A program made the translations under genes and the position numbers. Shown in pieces: positions 10,184 through 32,562 of a DNA stretch of 64,000 bases. Numbering within the stretch: the first letter of the stretch is position 1; each line of letters opens with the position of its first letter. The DNA lies in NCBI RefSeq assembly GCF_042477335.2, contig NC_091247.1, forward strand, positions 828,501 through 892,500, given 5' to 3'. The DNA is from Ovis canadensis. Lineage: Eukaryota; Chordata; Mammalia; Artiodactyla; Bovidae. The notes beneath the pieces are model-generated. The model was given only the letters and a program-made list of their open reading frames with translations. It did not search any database and was not told the DNA's origin.

Positions 10184-10722
10184 ACTTCAGTTCAATCGCT
10201 CAGCAGTGTCTCTTTGCGACCCCATGGACTGCAGCACACCAGGCCTCCCTGTCCATCGCCAACTCCCGTAGTTTACTCAAACTCATGTCCATTAAGTCAG
10301 TCATGCCATCCAACCATCTCATTCTCTGTCGTCCCCTTCTTCCGCCTTCAATCTTTCCCAGCATCAGGGTCTTTTCAAATGAGTCAGCTCTTCGCATCAA
10401 CTGGCCAAAGTATAGGGGTTTCAGCTTCAGCATTGATCCTTCCAACGAATATTCAGGACTGATTTCCTTTAGGATTGACTGGCTTCATCTCCTTGCAGAA
10501 GCAAGGGACTCTCAAGAGTCTTCTGCAACACCAGTTCGAAAGCATCCATCCTTCGGCGTTTAGCCTTCTCTGTGGCCAACGCTCACATCCATACACGGCC
10601 ACTGGAAACAACAGGGCTTTGCCGAGACTTGTTGGCAAAGTGACGTCTCTGCTTTTCAATAAGCCATCTAGGTTGGTCATAGCTTTCCTTCCAAGGAATA
10701 GGCATCTTTTAATTTCACTGTC
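10184..10722 (-). mobile_element. BovB LINE 3' fragment
   Basis: Complement of the BovB 3' end, starting at the tip (TTCAGTTCAATCGCTCAGC, from about 10187) and running about 540 bases into the 3' part of the ORF. It is strongly 5'-truncated and lies between the tails of DPP7 and MAN1B1. Confidence 0.9.
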
Positions 10723-11485
10723 ACACCCTGGTCAGCCCTAAGGAATGGGTGCTGCCACTGAAGAGAAGGAACATGACAGGCCAGCCAGGCACCTTGAAAG
10801 GAGCAGCAGGCGCTAACGCCCCGCACCCAGGGCAGCGGGCACGGCACAGGGCCCACTGAGGCCCACAGCCAGCATCTCACACCCTCACCCTGGGGCCGCC
10901 TCGCCCAGCACTTGCGCTGTGCGTAGACATTCCGAAAGTTCCTGGACCAGAGCCAAAGCCGACGTCTGGACATGGAAGACCAGACCCGCAGCTGCCCCTT
11001 GCCCTGACCTCATGCTGGAAATCAGAAAATAAAGACAAACCAGATGCCATTCAGAAAAAGTGTACTTTTATCATGGATTAGAAGTCCATCTGTTGGGCTG
11101 GGAACCGGTGAACATGCCTCCCAGCCTTGCCCAGCCCTGTAAAGGCAGGGGCGGATCCCTGAGTCCAACATGTAAACACCACAGCCAGCCAGGAGCCCGA
11201 AGCCCCATGAGGTCAGGATGCCCTGAGCCCCTGGGTCAGGCGTGTTCACAGGCTGTGACCCTGAAGCTGGGCTGCACTGGGCTGTGCCCTCAGCCCATCT
11301 CTGATCACATCACGGGCTCGGGGCCCAAGTGGCCTGGGGTGACCAGCTGCCCAGGACCCCGAGGAAGCCCTTGCAGGGCAGCAGAGAGGATTCAGGCTTC
11401 AGGAATGTAGTCATTTGATTTGATTTTCTAGGAAGAAGGAAGAAACTTGCTGAGTGGACAAGATTCCCCAGAATCACACCGCCCA
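10723..11485. other. Spacer between the convergent DPP7 and MAN1B1 tails
   Basis: No exon or repeat family recognised apart from a plus-strand AATAAA at 11028-11033. It lies just past the predicted MAN1B1 cleavage region on the minus strand. Confidence 0.45.
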
Positions 11486-11491
11486 TTTATT
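11486..11491 (-). terminator. MAN1B1 poly(A) signal
   Basis: TTTATT on the plus strand gives AATAAA on the minus strand, 280 bases past the MAN1B1 stop codon. The resulting 3'UTR is about 300 bases. Confidence 0.75.
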
Positions 11492-11770
11492 CCCACGTGT
11501 TCCAAACGGTGATCCAGCAGGAACCAGGCGAGGAGCAGAGTCAGCGGCAGAGCACCAGACGCCCAGGGGCCGCCCCAGGCAGCCACGAGGCCCCGAGACA
11601 GCCCGGCCCTGCGGCCCGCCGGCCTCCGTCACCAGCCCGGCCCGGAGACGTGCCGCCAGCTGGGGGGTCACCGCACAGCCAAGGCCAGGGCCCGGGCCTT
11701 GCCGACAGGCATCCTCACAGACAGCACGTATCAGCCTCCTGGGCAGCGCCTACTCGAGAGCCATCCCGCC

Positions 11771-22282
<10,512 letters not shown>

Positions 22283-22850
22283 GACGGCCGCGGGGGCCCG
22301 AAGGGCCGCGCCTTCCGGCGGCGTCAGGAAGCCCAGCTTCGAGCCGGGCTGAGAGACCAGCGGGTCTGAGTCGGGAGCCCGGCCATAGCAGCGCCGTCAA
22401 CTCCCCGCCCATCGCGCCGCGCCGCCAATGCGCCTCCGCCGCGCCTCCGGAGCCCCACTGCGCCTGCGTGCGTCGCCGCGGCTCCGGAGAAGGCGGGCTC
22501 GGGTCCCACGGCCCTGCGTCCGCTCGTGCGCGGTGACGTCACGCCCACGCGGCGGCGCCTGCGCGCAGCTCACCGCCGCGCCTGCGCGGCGCTGGGGCAG
22601 GCTTTCCGGGGGCCTCACGGGCGGCTGCCCCGGGGCCTGTGGGCATCGAGGATCAGCCAGGGCTTCTCACGCCAGTGCTGACCGCGGGCAGGTGTCCCCT
22701 GCTCCACCGCGTCAGCCGGGAGCCCCTGAGCTGCGGACCCCAGGGCTGGACCCTGCCTCACCCCCACCGGGTCGATTTGACCCAGTTGGTGCCTGGCCCG
22801 GCTGGGTGGGCGGGATGACGCGGAGCCCGCTACGGAGTTAGAAGCCCGGG

Positions 22851-23338
22851 GGTTTTCATCCATCGGACCTGTCAACCGTAAAAGTAGCCAGCTGTTTGAT
22901 CAGCAAAATGAGTTTGTTCGGGCATGGCAAAGGGTTTGCAGTTAAGGTGCAACTGTAGCAAATAATAGCCATATCGAGACCAAGGAGAGGAATATTACTT
23001 TTGTTTGTATTTTCCAGGATCTGGCGGCCTAAGTATCAATGCTGAGTTTGATCAAATGCTGTTTTTTCATGGAGACTTTATGTCCCTGTAAAACCGAACA
23101 GTTTGAACAGATTGGTGATGGCTTCCTGTGAAGAGGTCTGGAAAGAGCAGAACAGTAAGTCGTCCCAACGCTGTAATAGCGTGGAGCCTGCAGGAAGCTT
23201 TGTATCGTCCAAATCAGCCTTTAAGTCTGGTGAAAGGGAGGAATTTCAGTGAAACCTCGGGGCATTCATGTGCAGGTGCGTTTTTGTCCTTCCCAGGTGA
23301 AATCTGAGAGGTCTTGGCTAGCTTTATCAGCTGGAATG
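22851..23338. other. Spacer next to the MAN1B1 promoter
   Basis: Lower-GC sequence, unassigned. Human MAN1B1 has a divergent non-coding transcript. A plus-strand donor-like CAGTAAGT near 23151 would fit such a transcript here, but the sequence alone does not prove one. Confidence 0.35.
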
Positions 23339-23806
23339 CAGGCACGCCTGGTTTTAGCATACTTGCGCTTATTACACTTTGTGCATACTGTGTCTTTCAA
23401 ATTGAAGGTTTGTGGCAACCCTGCACTGAGCAAGTTTATGGGCACCGTTTCTCCAACAGCATCTGCTCACTTCCTGTCTCTGTCACGTTTGGCAATTCTT
23501 GCAACTTTTCAGACATTTTTGTCACTATTATGTTAGGGTGGTCTGTGGTGAGTGATTTCTGATGTTACTTTTAAAATGTTATAACTTGTTAACGGTGAGC
23601 AGTTTTTTGCAATAAGTATTTTTTAATGAAGCACATACGTTGTTTTTTAGACACAGTGCTTTTGCAAGCTTAATAAACTGCAGAAGAGTATAAAGAACTT
23701 TCATACACACTGGTACCAAAAGGTTCACGTGACTTGCTTTGTTGTGAGATTCCTTGTTTTGCAACGGTCCTGAATGAGACCCACAGTGTTCCTGAAGGTG
23801 TACCTG
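23339..23806 (+). mobile_element. Internally deleted Tigger1-family DNA transposon
   Basis: Both ends match Tigger1 (TcMar): the left end starts CAGGCACGCCTGG at 23339 and includes GAAGGTTTGTGGCAACCCTGC near 23404; the right end has GTTTTTTAGACACAGTGCTTTTGC near 23642 and closes at GGTGTACCTG (23797-23806). The transposase gene is absent, so about 470 of the ~2.4 kb remain. Both flanks read TG where TA is expected. Confidence 0.85.
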
Positions 23807-24166
23807 TGCTAAAGAAGGCACAGCATAACTACAGTGAAGATTGTTGCTTTCAGCAGGAGTGCTTGGAGAGGGTGGGGGTTAAGAGCAAGAGGGTGCTGAG
23901 GGGCAGCAGCATTAATTATGGCCTGCAGGTCCTGGACAGACCTCCAGCCTCAGCCACTGGGCTTTCTCACAGGTTCCGTTTAGCAGTGTGCATGGGGTGG
24001 GGAGGCCCTGAGCCCTGGAACCCTGTCACAGGCTTTAAACCTGGAGGGGCTTCTCTGCTTAAGGGTGTTGGTTCGTTCTGGGGAGAGGATTCGAGGGACT
24101 TAAGTTTGAGTCTTGACAGGAAGAGCACTGTGGCTTTTGTCAATATCAGCCGGAGATGTTGCCCAT
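23807..24166. other. Unassigned spacer
   Basis: No gene or repeat recognised between the Tigger1 remnant and the Bov-tA SINE. Confidence 0.4.
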
Positions 24167-24391
24167 AAGGAGGGTGGTGAAGTGAAGTCGCTCAGTCGTG
24201 TCCGACTCTTTGCGACCCCATGGACTGTAGCCTACCAGGCTCCTCCGTCCCTGGGATTCTCCAGGCAGGAATACTGGAGTGGGTTGCCATTTCCTTCTCC
24301 AGGAGATCTTCCCAACCCTGGGATCGAACCTGGGTCTCCCGTATTGCAGGCAGACGCTTTACCATCTGAGCCACCAGGGAAGGAGGGTGGT
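24167..24391 (-). mobile_element. Bov-tA SINE with 12-bp target duplication
   Basis: A well-preserved Bov-tA element at 24179-24379 in complement: BovA unit on the left, tRNA-like head ending in CTGAGCCACCAGGGA on the right. It is flanked by AAGGAGGGTGGT at 24167-24178 and 24380-24391. The exact target duplication marks it as one of the younger insertions in the window. Confidence 0.95.
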
Positions 24392-26922
24392 AGCCGATTC
24401 AATAGAACAAATAGGTCAGTGTCTCCAGAAACAGCTCCAGGACTGTGAGACAAAACAAAGGAAAAGCAGTGAGCAGTCAGTTCACTTTGTTGGCTATTTT
24501 GATTGCTACTGTGAGTTCTTAGCATTCTTTCCCCTTTTGGGAGAAATTCCAGCGTGGCATTTTCTAGGATGTCTTGGCCTGATGAATGGAGGTAGAATTG
24601 AGGAGGGGGAGTGGTGGGTGTCTCGGGGGGCTTAAACAAAAAGCAGCAGGTTCAGAGACACGTTGAGGTTCATCAGGGACCACCACCATTTGGACCACTT
24701 TAGTTTTCCAAGACGGGCTACTTTACCACAGTTGACCTGAGTGTGGTAAGAGATTCATTCCCAAACTGGAAACTTGTTTCTCTGAGTTGATGATGACCAG
24801 AGTTTGGAAAGAGCCTCGTCACTGGGGGCTAGGAGGGCGCTGGAAAGGCTGATTAGAGCCTGAAGTCACTTGAAGTACTTAAGCTTGCCACAATCTCTTT
24901 CCAGTGTCCTGGCTTTTTGCAACACTAGCAGAAACTAAAAGGGTTTTGTTTAGGGACCATTATTCACTGGAGTTGAGGTTAAGGATTTGAGAGGTCTCTC
25001 TTGGTCGAAGACTAAACTAGCTAAATCTGGAGTAGACACGGTTTCCTGTTTCATCCCAGTCCTTTGAACTAAAAGGGAAGGATCTCTTTTCAGCCAATTA
25101 ATGAACACAGAACCAAAGGTTACCTCAGTGAATCTGTTATGAAACCAAACTCAGGTCCACTTGCCCACACACTATAAAGTCAGTCTCCTCATACCAGACT
25201 CAGCCTGCGGGCTCTCGCTTCCCCAGGGCCAGCAGGCTGCAGCCCCCGGACAGACGCAGACCTGGGACACCCCGAGCTGCTCCTGCCACACTCACTGGTG
25301 AGAGCGCGCTCGCCAGGCCGGGCTGGATCGCAGCACCTTGTGTTGACTGGAAATCCCTGCATTCTGGGAAAACTGAGTTTGTCCATCTTCCAAAACTCAG
25401 TTGCTTCAATTAGCAGCTGTCTGAGTGAGAGATGATGGGGGCACGTGGCTCCTAAGGAAGCAGGAGGGAGGTGCCTGTAGCCTTGGGACCCCCGACCCAC
25501 AGGGAGCCTCACCCGGGAGAGGACCCAGCATGACCGGGGCCTCCTGGTCCCGGCGCCCTCGCATCGCAGGACAGACATTGCAGGAGACGGCGAGGTGCAC
25601 CCGGGGCTTCTCTGCGCTGAGCGAGACCTCACGCGAAGGTGTAATTATTTGAAAATAAAAAGGTTTTGTGAAAGCAAGCTGTTTTAATAGTTTACCCAAC
25701 AAACTCGACTTGGCAGTGAGGAGCCCCTGGGCCGGGCGGGACCCTCAACCTCGGCCTCCTCCTTGGTGACCCTCCTCTGCCCCAGGCCCTCTGCTCGCCT
25801 GTGGAGCAGCTGGGAGAAGGCAAGTAAGGCACAGGTTAGGACTGACGGCAAAGCCTGGATGGAGGCACAGCCGTCCTCCGGGCCCTGGGCCTGGCCCTGA
25901 CCCCGCCGTCACACCCGGGGCGGGAGGCGTGGATGAGCCACTGGGCCACTCCAAGCCCCTGGGAGGCTCACTGCCACTGAAGCCCCCGGGACAGCACCCT
26001 TCCTGTGGGAGTCAGCCGCATGTGGGCTGGAGGAGCAGGGAGGGGCGGGGCGGGCCTGGCCGAGCTGCAGGCCGCACTTAGGACACTCTTCACAGGAGGA
26101 GGGGACAGGCGCCCTGCGCTGCTCTCCAGGCGGGAAGCGGGCAGGGCCCAAGCAGCCAAGCCCGTGGAAAGAGACCAGAGGCAGCCGGCTTCTCCCCATC
26201 TTGACCAGGCTGAGGGTGTGCAGTGAGGGACTGTGCCCACCCCTCCCTGGGGGCGGTGGGGGGGAGGCAGCAGTAAGGAGCACAGGCATTGTTGTCAGAA
26301 GCTCCCCGTAGGCTTGGGGCAGTGGGGTGGGGCACCCTCCACGGGTCCCACTGTTTTCTGGGGGCTGAGGCTTTGGATGGAACTCAAGAGAACTCTACCA
26401 GGCGTGCAGGCCAAGCTTCCCAGAGAGCCAGCTCTGGACTTGCTGTGGGCCTCAGCCGGGCAGGGAAGGGGCGCCGGGCTGTGACCCCCAGGCTCAGCTG
26501 TCCCTCCCAACACGGAGCCTGCAGGTGCTGCCGTCGCCTGTCTCTGCAGAAAAGCACAGCATGGCTGCTGCTGCTCCCGCCAGGCGGGTCCGCGGGCGCA
26601 CAGGAGCCCCCTCAGCTCACACAGGCCGGCGCGCCTCTCAGCACCTGCTGCACCCGCCTGGGCCCCACCCCAGGCCCCTGGGTCCCTCTGCCTGCAGCCT
26701 GGACGCCACTGCAGGAGTGAAGCCAGAGCGCCCCCGGGGGCCCTGCAGGCCTGGGGTCACCCAGCTCCCGGGGCCGTGGTGGCGGGACGCCCCCCACCCC
26801 TGTGGAGAAAGCCCGCTCTGTTCTGTGCTCCGCGGTTTGCAGCCAGAATTGCAGAGCAGCTCCCCGGCCCGGAGCCCAGATGGGGCTGTGTCCTGAGTCT
26901 TGGGCCCCGGGGTTGGCAGGGG
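24392..26922. other. Spacer and probable UAP1L1 3'UTR
   Basis: 24392-25680 is unassigned and only moderately GC-rich. 25690-26922 is GC-rich and lies directly after the UAP1L1 stop on the minus strand. A minus-strand ATTAAA (plus-strand TTTAAT, 25683-25688) is a possible cleavage signal and would give a 3'UTR of about 1.2 kb. No canonical AATAAA for UAP1L1 was found. Confidence 0.4.
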
Positions 26923-29900
26923 TCAGGGCCGCAGCTCCTTGGCAGAGGCCTCATCCAGGATGAGTGGGGGCCGGAATTCTCGGCCTCGCAGCAATTCCTC
27001 CAGTCCCTGGAGACAAGCAGGTCCTGATGACTGGATCCCACCTCCCGGTCCACTGGGTGAGGCCCCAGGTCAGCCCGGAGCCAGTAAGAGGCAGGGCCAG
27101 AGAGGTTTCTAGGAGTGAGGGCTGGATGCCACCTCGAGCCCCTGGGCCTGCACAACCCTCCCATAGGGCCAGCCAGAACTGCCAACGGGAGGCAGAGCGG
27201 GCTGACCTCTCGCTGAGAGGCTCCCACTGGCCCAAATCCCAGGCTCAGACGGACCTGCTTTGCCTTGCCCAACCCCTCCAGGCTTCTGACAGCTCGCTGC
27301 ACTCCAGGTCTCGGGCAGTTCTCTGCCACTGAGGACCATGGCAGAGCTGTGCCTTCCCAGCCAAGCATCCAGCTCAGCCTGCCCCGTCCGACCCCACCAG
27401 CCCAACCCCAGGGGAGCCTCTGCCGGCCAGTCGGCTCTCACCTCTCCAGCATATGACACCAAGGGTGAGATCTCGCAGATGGCTGGAGGCTCTGTGCTGC
27501 CAGGCAGGCTGGGGGTGTACTCATCAGGATCAGCTCAGGGGGCTGTCCCAGTGCCCTCCCTGGCCCCACCCACCAGGGAGCCGGCCAGTCCCGGCCCACC
27601 TGGCGGACCATCCCCCACACCCGCAGCCCTCCTCTAGGCAACCTCCTCTTCCTCTAAACACCAGGCCCCGGGCACCACCCCAGAATGACAGGCCCTGACT
27701 TGATCTGGAAAACGCTCCTTGTCCTCTGCAGGCATCTCACAGCCTGGAGAGCCAGATTCAGGAGGTGGCTGTGGGCACTGGGGTGGAACTTAAGTTCCTA
27801 TTCTTTCCCCACCCTGGATGGTGACCTGCCTGCTGCTTTCTGGGTTCCCCGCCTGGGAAGGTGCAGCCCTCACGCGCCCGGGGACCTGAGCAGACCTTGA
27901 GGACCAGGCACACGGCCACCTGCATTCAGCGTGGTGCCAGGGCAAAAGCCCCCACCCCCGCTCAGCAGCCATGCCAACAAGGCCCTGGGATGGGGCTTGG
28001 GCTGTGACACCCTGACACCACTGTCCTTTGGGCAACACCCCACAGCCCACATTCACCTGGGCTGCTCGAGGAGCCGGGTCCCGTGTGCGTCCAGGAAGCG
28101 GGCGCCTGCCCGCAGGGCCCACCGGCAGTGCTGGGCGAGCAGGGCCCGCCGGGATGTGGAGGGGTTGTCCCTGTCGGCTGAGTCGGCGTTCTTGAGTGGG
28201 GAGAACTCCTCCTCCCGCAGCACTTGGAAGGCCACGAAGTTCCTGGGGGGCGGGGGAGACAGCTGCAGACCCGACGTGCTGGCCAAGATGCCCTGGGCCC
28301 TGGCAGCTGAAAACCAGGCCGGAGCGACATGGACTACGTGGGGGTCTGTTCTTTGGGCCCCCGAGCACGCGTGAGTCTTTGTTCCAAGACCCCGGAGCTA
28401 TCTTTGGTCCTCTCTTCCCTCCCCTTCCCACCAGCCTGACCCCCAGAACCTGGGACCCCAGGTGGGGGCCACCTACCCTGGCAGCTCCAGCTACTTCCCC
28501 TGGAAAAAGCTTCAGGGCCCCAGGCCAGGGCAGAGGGGGCTCAAGAGGAAGCACAGGTGTCCCCCCATGTCCACCGCCCCGAGGGTTCCAACCGCCCCAG
28601 ACGCGCTCCATGCTCCCGCCCCAGGGACTGCTTCCTCTGGGCTTCTCGCGCCAAAACCTGCCTGCAGCCCCCCAGCCCCCTCTGCAAAGGCGCACGGCCT
28701 CCATTTCCCTGCCTGTTGGGCCTCAGAACTACCACAAAACGGGGGAAGGGGGCAGGGACAAACACGGCTTCTGCACTGACTTGGCAAACGGGAGCACGTC
28801 AAACACGAACTTCTCCATCTTGATCCCGTTCGGCTGGAGCGGCTTTACTGGGTGTCCGTGCTCGTCCACACAGGGGACCTTCTTCACAGCCACATGCGGC
28901 TGCAGCAGGGGCTCGAGCTCCCTGGGGACACGAGGCCAACAGGAGGTAAGACACACTTCAGATGGACACCTCGGGGGCCCCAGCCTGCCTCCCACACGCC
29001 TGGCCAGGTGGGGCAACTGGACAGACGGGACACAACGGACACAGGGCGGTAACAGCCCAGCTGAGCCCTGTCTCTGCAGAGCCAGAGAGCCAGCCACCAT
29101 CAGCCTCACCCCTGACCAAGCACAGTGGCAATGGCAAGCCCCGGGGTGGGTGGCGCCCGCCGGCACAGCCTCTCTACAGGAGGGCCCACTCGGCCGCACC
29201 AGCTGCTGAGCTCTCGGATGCCTCCAGCTTGTTTAAACTCAAGAGCCATTCTGCACTGCAACCCACAGAAGGTCAGGTCTGCCCCCAGGCCCTGCAGCCA
29301 GGCTGGCCGGGAAGCCGCCTGCTACGCACACCTGGTGACGGTCCGGAGGAAGTCTCGGGTGAAAAAGTGGTTGCAGATGTTGCCTGCGTTGTACAGCAGG
29401 CCCCCACCTGGCGCGCGCAGCTGCGCCACCTCGGGGCTGATCTCGCTGTACTCCACCACCTGGGGGACGCCGTCCACCTGGCACACCACGCCCACTGGCT
29501 CCTCAGGGTACGCCTTCTCCACCACCTGCAGCCGCGACAGGACGGATAGATGCCTGGCTGGGCGGATAAACTGGCTGACTGGGGCGGGACAGGGCAGGCG
29601 GGGCCACGGGGCGGGGAGGGCGGGGTGGGGCGGGGCTGGGAGGAGGAGGCGGGGCCAGGGGCGGCAGGAGGGCGGAGCGGGGCCAGGGGCGGGGTGGGGG
29701 CGGAGCTGGGGGAGGCGGGGTCAGGGCGGGGCGGGGCGCGCGCCTGCTCGCCTTGGCTCCACAGTCGGCGCCCCGCAGCACGCAGAAGCCTATGAAGACC
29801 GGGTCGGCCAGCCGCACCAGGATGTTGTCCACGCAGTACACGTGCACGAACTCCACTCCTCGCCGCTCCATGTCCTCTAGGATCTGGTGGTCCTCCAGCG

Positions 29901-31718
29901 CGCTGTACAGGCCCCCATTACCATCTGCCGACGGAGGAGAAAGGGCCTTGCAAGGGCTCCAGCCGGCCTCTAGTTGATGGTGTGCTGGAGACAGGGGAGG
30001 CCCCTCGGCGCTGGACCTTGCGCCTAAGGGCGCGCTCTCTCGCTATCCAAGTAGCCCTGTGGCTGTTCCACGTGACAGACGGGAATCAAGGCCCAGAGAA
30101 GGGAGGCCACTTGCTCAGGACCACACAGCTTCGGGGCAGCATATTTTGGCCTCTGTCCCGGGCCTCTTGACCCCGAGCTAGCTCCACATTCTCGGCCTTC
30201 CTCCACATTCAGACCCTTCCTGCCTCAGAGACGGGGAGTACCTGGTGCCATGGCGACCTTGTCTTTCCTCTCCAGGATGGCCCTGCCATCGAAGGACACA
30301 GCAGGCAGCATGCGCTGTTCAAACATGATCACGTTGTTGGGATCCAAGTGGAAAAAGTCATGCTCCTTGAAGAACTTGGCCGTGGGCCCCAGCGTGAACT
30401 CACTGGTCATGATGTACCTGCAAGGGAGGCAAGGCTGAGCCAGCCTTGCAAAGGGCCTGGTCCCCCTGGCAGATGGGAATGGCAGGCCTCCCTCTGGGTG
30501 GGGGCTGGGCTCTGTCTGGGGCTGTGCTGGGGTTCCAGTCCTGGTGCGGAGCAGGGCTGGGGCTACACAGGTTGGGGTAGGGGGAATCACTCTGGGGCCG
30601 AGGGAATGCAGGCGGGCACACCAGGGCACCGTGCAGCGGGTCCCGTAGCGCTCGCCGGCCAGCTGCTCCACCCGCCGAATCCGTTCTGCCTGCAGCTGGT
30701 ACAGGGTCTTCTGGCTGGGCAGCCCGACCTGATACATGCCCTTGGGGTAGGTCACCCCCAGGCGGGTGCCCTGCCCACCAGCCAGCAGCAGCACGGCCAC
30801 CCTGTTCAGGGCGATCTGATGGAAACCTGGAGGCAGGGGGCACCATGAGGGGGTCCCCGAAACCCACCACACAGCCACCCCTTCATTTCAGCGCAAACCA
30901 AACTTGAGCCTGGGGCTGCGAGCCACAGCGCAGAGCTTTCCAGATGACAGTCTGACCTGGGCTGGGGCCTCACCCACCCCTAACCTTACGCCGACCCTGC
31001 CGAGGTTCTGACCACGCCCTCCTGGGTCCTTCAGAGGAAACACCCCGCGCGCCTGTTCCGAGCCGCCGGCGGGAACCCGGGGCAGACGCCCCTCCAAGAG
31101 CAATAGCCTCAGCTACGGGCCGAGAGGCAAGGGGCACAGCCCGCCAGCGCTGCTGTGAAACGGGGCCTGTGCGGGTGTCCAGGGGTCCCTGCTGTCAGTA
31201 AGTGGCAGCTGGTCATCCAGGGGCGCCCAGCGCGAAGCGCACCCCCAGGGAGTTCGGCCTGGGGGCGGCGGCCCCAGAACCAACCCGCGCCGGTACGTGT
31301 GAGAGGGCAGGCGATTTCACGAAGAAGGCAAACTGAGCTCCAAGCTCCGCCGCCCCGCGCGGCCCGCTCCGTGGGCGTGGCCCCTTCCGGCCGCCCGCGG
31401 CGCCCGCCGCCCGGACCCCCGCCGCCTACCTTCCTCCTCCCAGAGCCGCCGGGTCTGGGGGTCACCCTCCGTCGCGCTGCCCACGCGCTCAGGAGGCAGG
31501 GGCTGCAGGCGCGCAGCCAGGTCGGACGGCGGGCCTGGGGGGCGCGCGCAGGCGGCAGCCGCGCGCTGGCAGTGCTGGCGCAGCGCCTCGGGCTCCAGGG
31601 CCTCGAGTTGGGCCAGCAGCGCGGCGCGGGGCTCCGGCGCCAGCTCGGCGCAGAAGCGCAGGAGGTGCTCCTGGCTGGCGCGCTGCAGCCGGGCGCGCAA
31701 GTCCGCCTCCGAGGCCAT
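26923..31718 (-). CDS. UAP1L1: UDP-N-acetylhexosamine pyrophosphorylase-like protein 1, complete, 9 exons
   Basis: Paralogue of UAP1, which makes UDP-GlcNAc/UDP-GalNAc from UTP and the sugar 1-phosphate in the cytosol; activity of the like-1 protein is less well defined. Exons in transcript order: 31718-31430, 30826-30622, 30417-30242, 29924-29752, 29525-29332, 28921-28781, 28242-28057, 27508-27442, 27006-26923. They join to 1515 bases, 504 residues against about 507 in human. The nucleotide-binding loop [10 protein letters not shown] is at residues 111-120, followed by the conserved TYPKGM. Residues [13 protein letters not shown] are in exon 6. The start is the first Met in [12 protein letters not shown], matching human. 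Intron 4 starts with GC (AAG|GCGAGC); the others are GT-AG. It is tandem with MAN1B1 and divergent from SAPCD2. Confidence 0.95.
29560..29745 (+). repeat. G-rich simple repeat in UAP1L1 intron 4
   Basis: GGCGGGGCCAGGGGCGG-like units repeat irregularly. They begin about 10 bases past the unusual GC donor at 29752. The array is C-rich in the pre-mRNA and G-quadruplex-prone on the template strand. Confidence 0.8.
30055..30130 (-). mobile_element. MIR SINE fragment in UAP1L1 intron 3
   Basis: GACAGACGGGAATCAAGGCC through CTTGCTCAGGACCACACAGC is the complement of the MIR 3' half. Old and partial. Confidence 0.6.
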
Positions 31719-31980
31719 GTTGCCGCCGCTGGCCGCGCTGGCGCTTGTGACCCGCGCTCTCCGGCCAGTGTCACGGGACCCGGCGGGCGGCCGGGGCTCC
31801 AGCCGGGCGGGCCCCGGGCGCCCCGCCTTGACCCCGCCCCGCCCGGGCCCGGCTGGGTCGCAGACCCCTGCCCACTCCGCCTCTCTTCCGCCCCCGCCCC
31901 GCCCCGCCACTATTCAGCCCCCGAGGCCGCTCCGAGCCCCGCCCCTGCCCGCCGTGGCGCTGGAGGGCGGGCTTCACTTT
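31380..31980 (-). promoter_or_regulatory. UAP1L1 CpG-island promoter
   Basis: Dense CG surrounds exon 1 and about 250 bases upstream, with many GC-box-like CCCCGCCC motifs around 31840-31950. No TATA box seen. Confidence 0.65.
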
Positions 31981-32449
31981 TAGTTCACCTCGTCGCCCAC
32001 AGGCCCCAGCGGAGGCTAAGGGGCGACTCTGCCAGTGGACGTGTTTGCATCTACCAGGACCCCTGGCGCCAGGGACCACAGTCCGGGGGCTCAGGGCTCA
32101 GGGCCAGCAGACTGAGGGCTGGGCGGGGGCGGACTGAGCCGGATCTCCCGCAGGGCCCCCAGAAGGGCAACCTTCCTGCCTGTGGGCCCCCTCCTCCTCA
32201 TTCCTCCTTCCCATTGCCGTGTGACCGGAAGCACGCAGGGGCTGCCCCGGCCCTGCCTTTTTACTTTAACCATCAGATTTTAAACCTCTTGCTGCTTACA
32301 GCCTCATTGGTGAAAAATATGAAAGAGTAGCTTCAGGCACTAGAGGACGAAATTTTCTTTTAGAAACTAGTTTCACTAAGTCTAAAAGCCATACGTACCC
32401 GTGGTTAAAACAAGTTAAAGGGTGCTTTAGGACCGGAAATGAGAAGATC

Positions 32450-32562
32450 TCTGGGACTTCCCTGGTGGTCCAGAGACTAAAACTCTTATCTCCTGACGCA
32501 GGGAGGCTAAGTTCAGTCCCTGGGCGGGGAACTAAGATCCCACAGGCTCCAGTTAAAGATCC
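32450..32562 (+). mobile_element. CHR-type tRNA SINE
   Basis: Starts TGGGACTTCCCTGGTGGTCC and shows a B-box-like GTTCAGTCCCTGG. Short AGATC-type repeats at both ends look like a decayed target duplication. It abuts the 3' tip of the BovB element. Confidence 0.75.
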
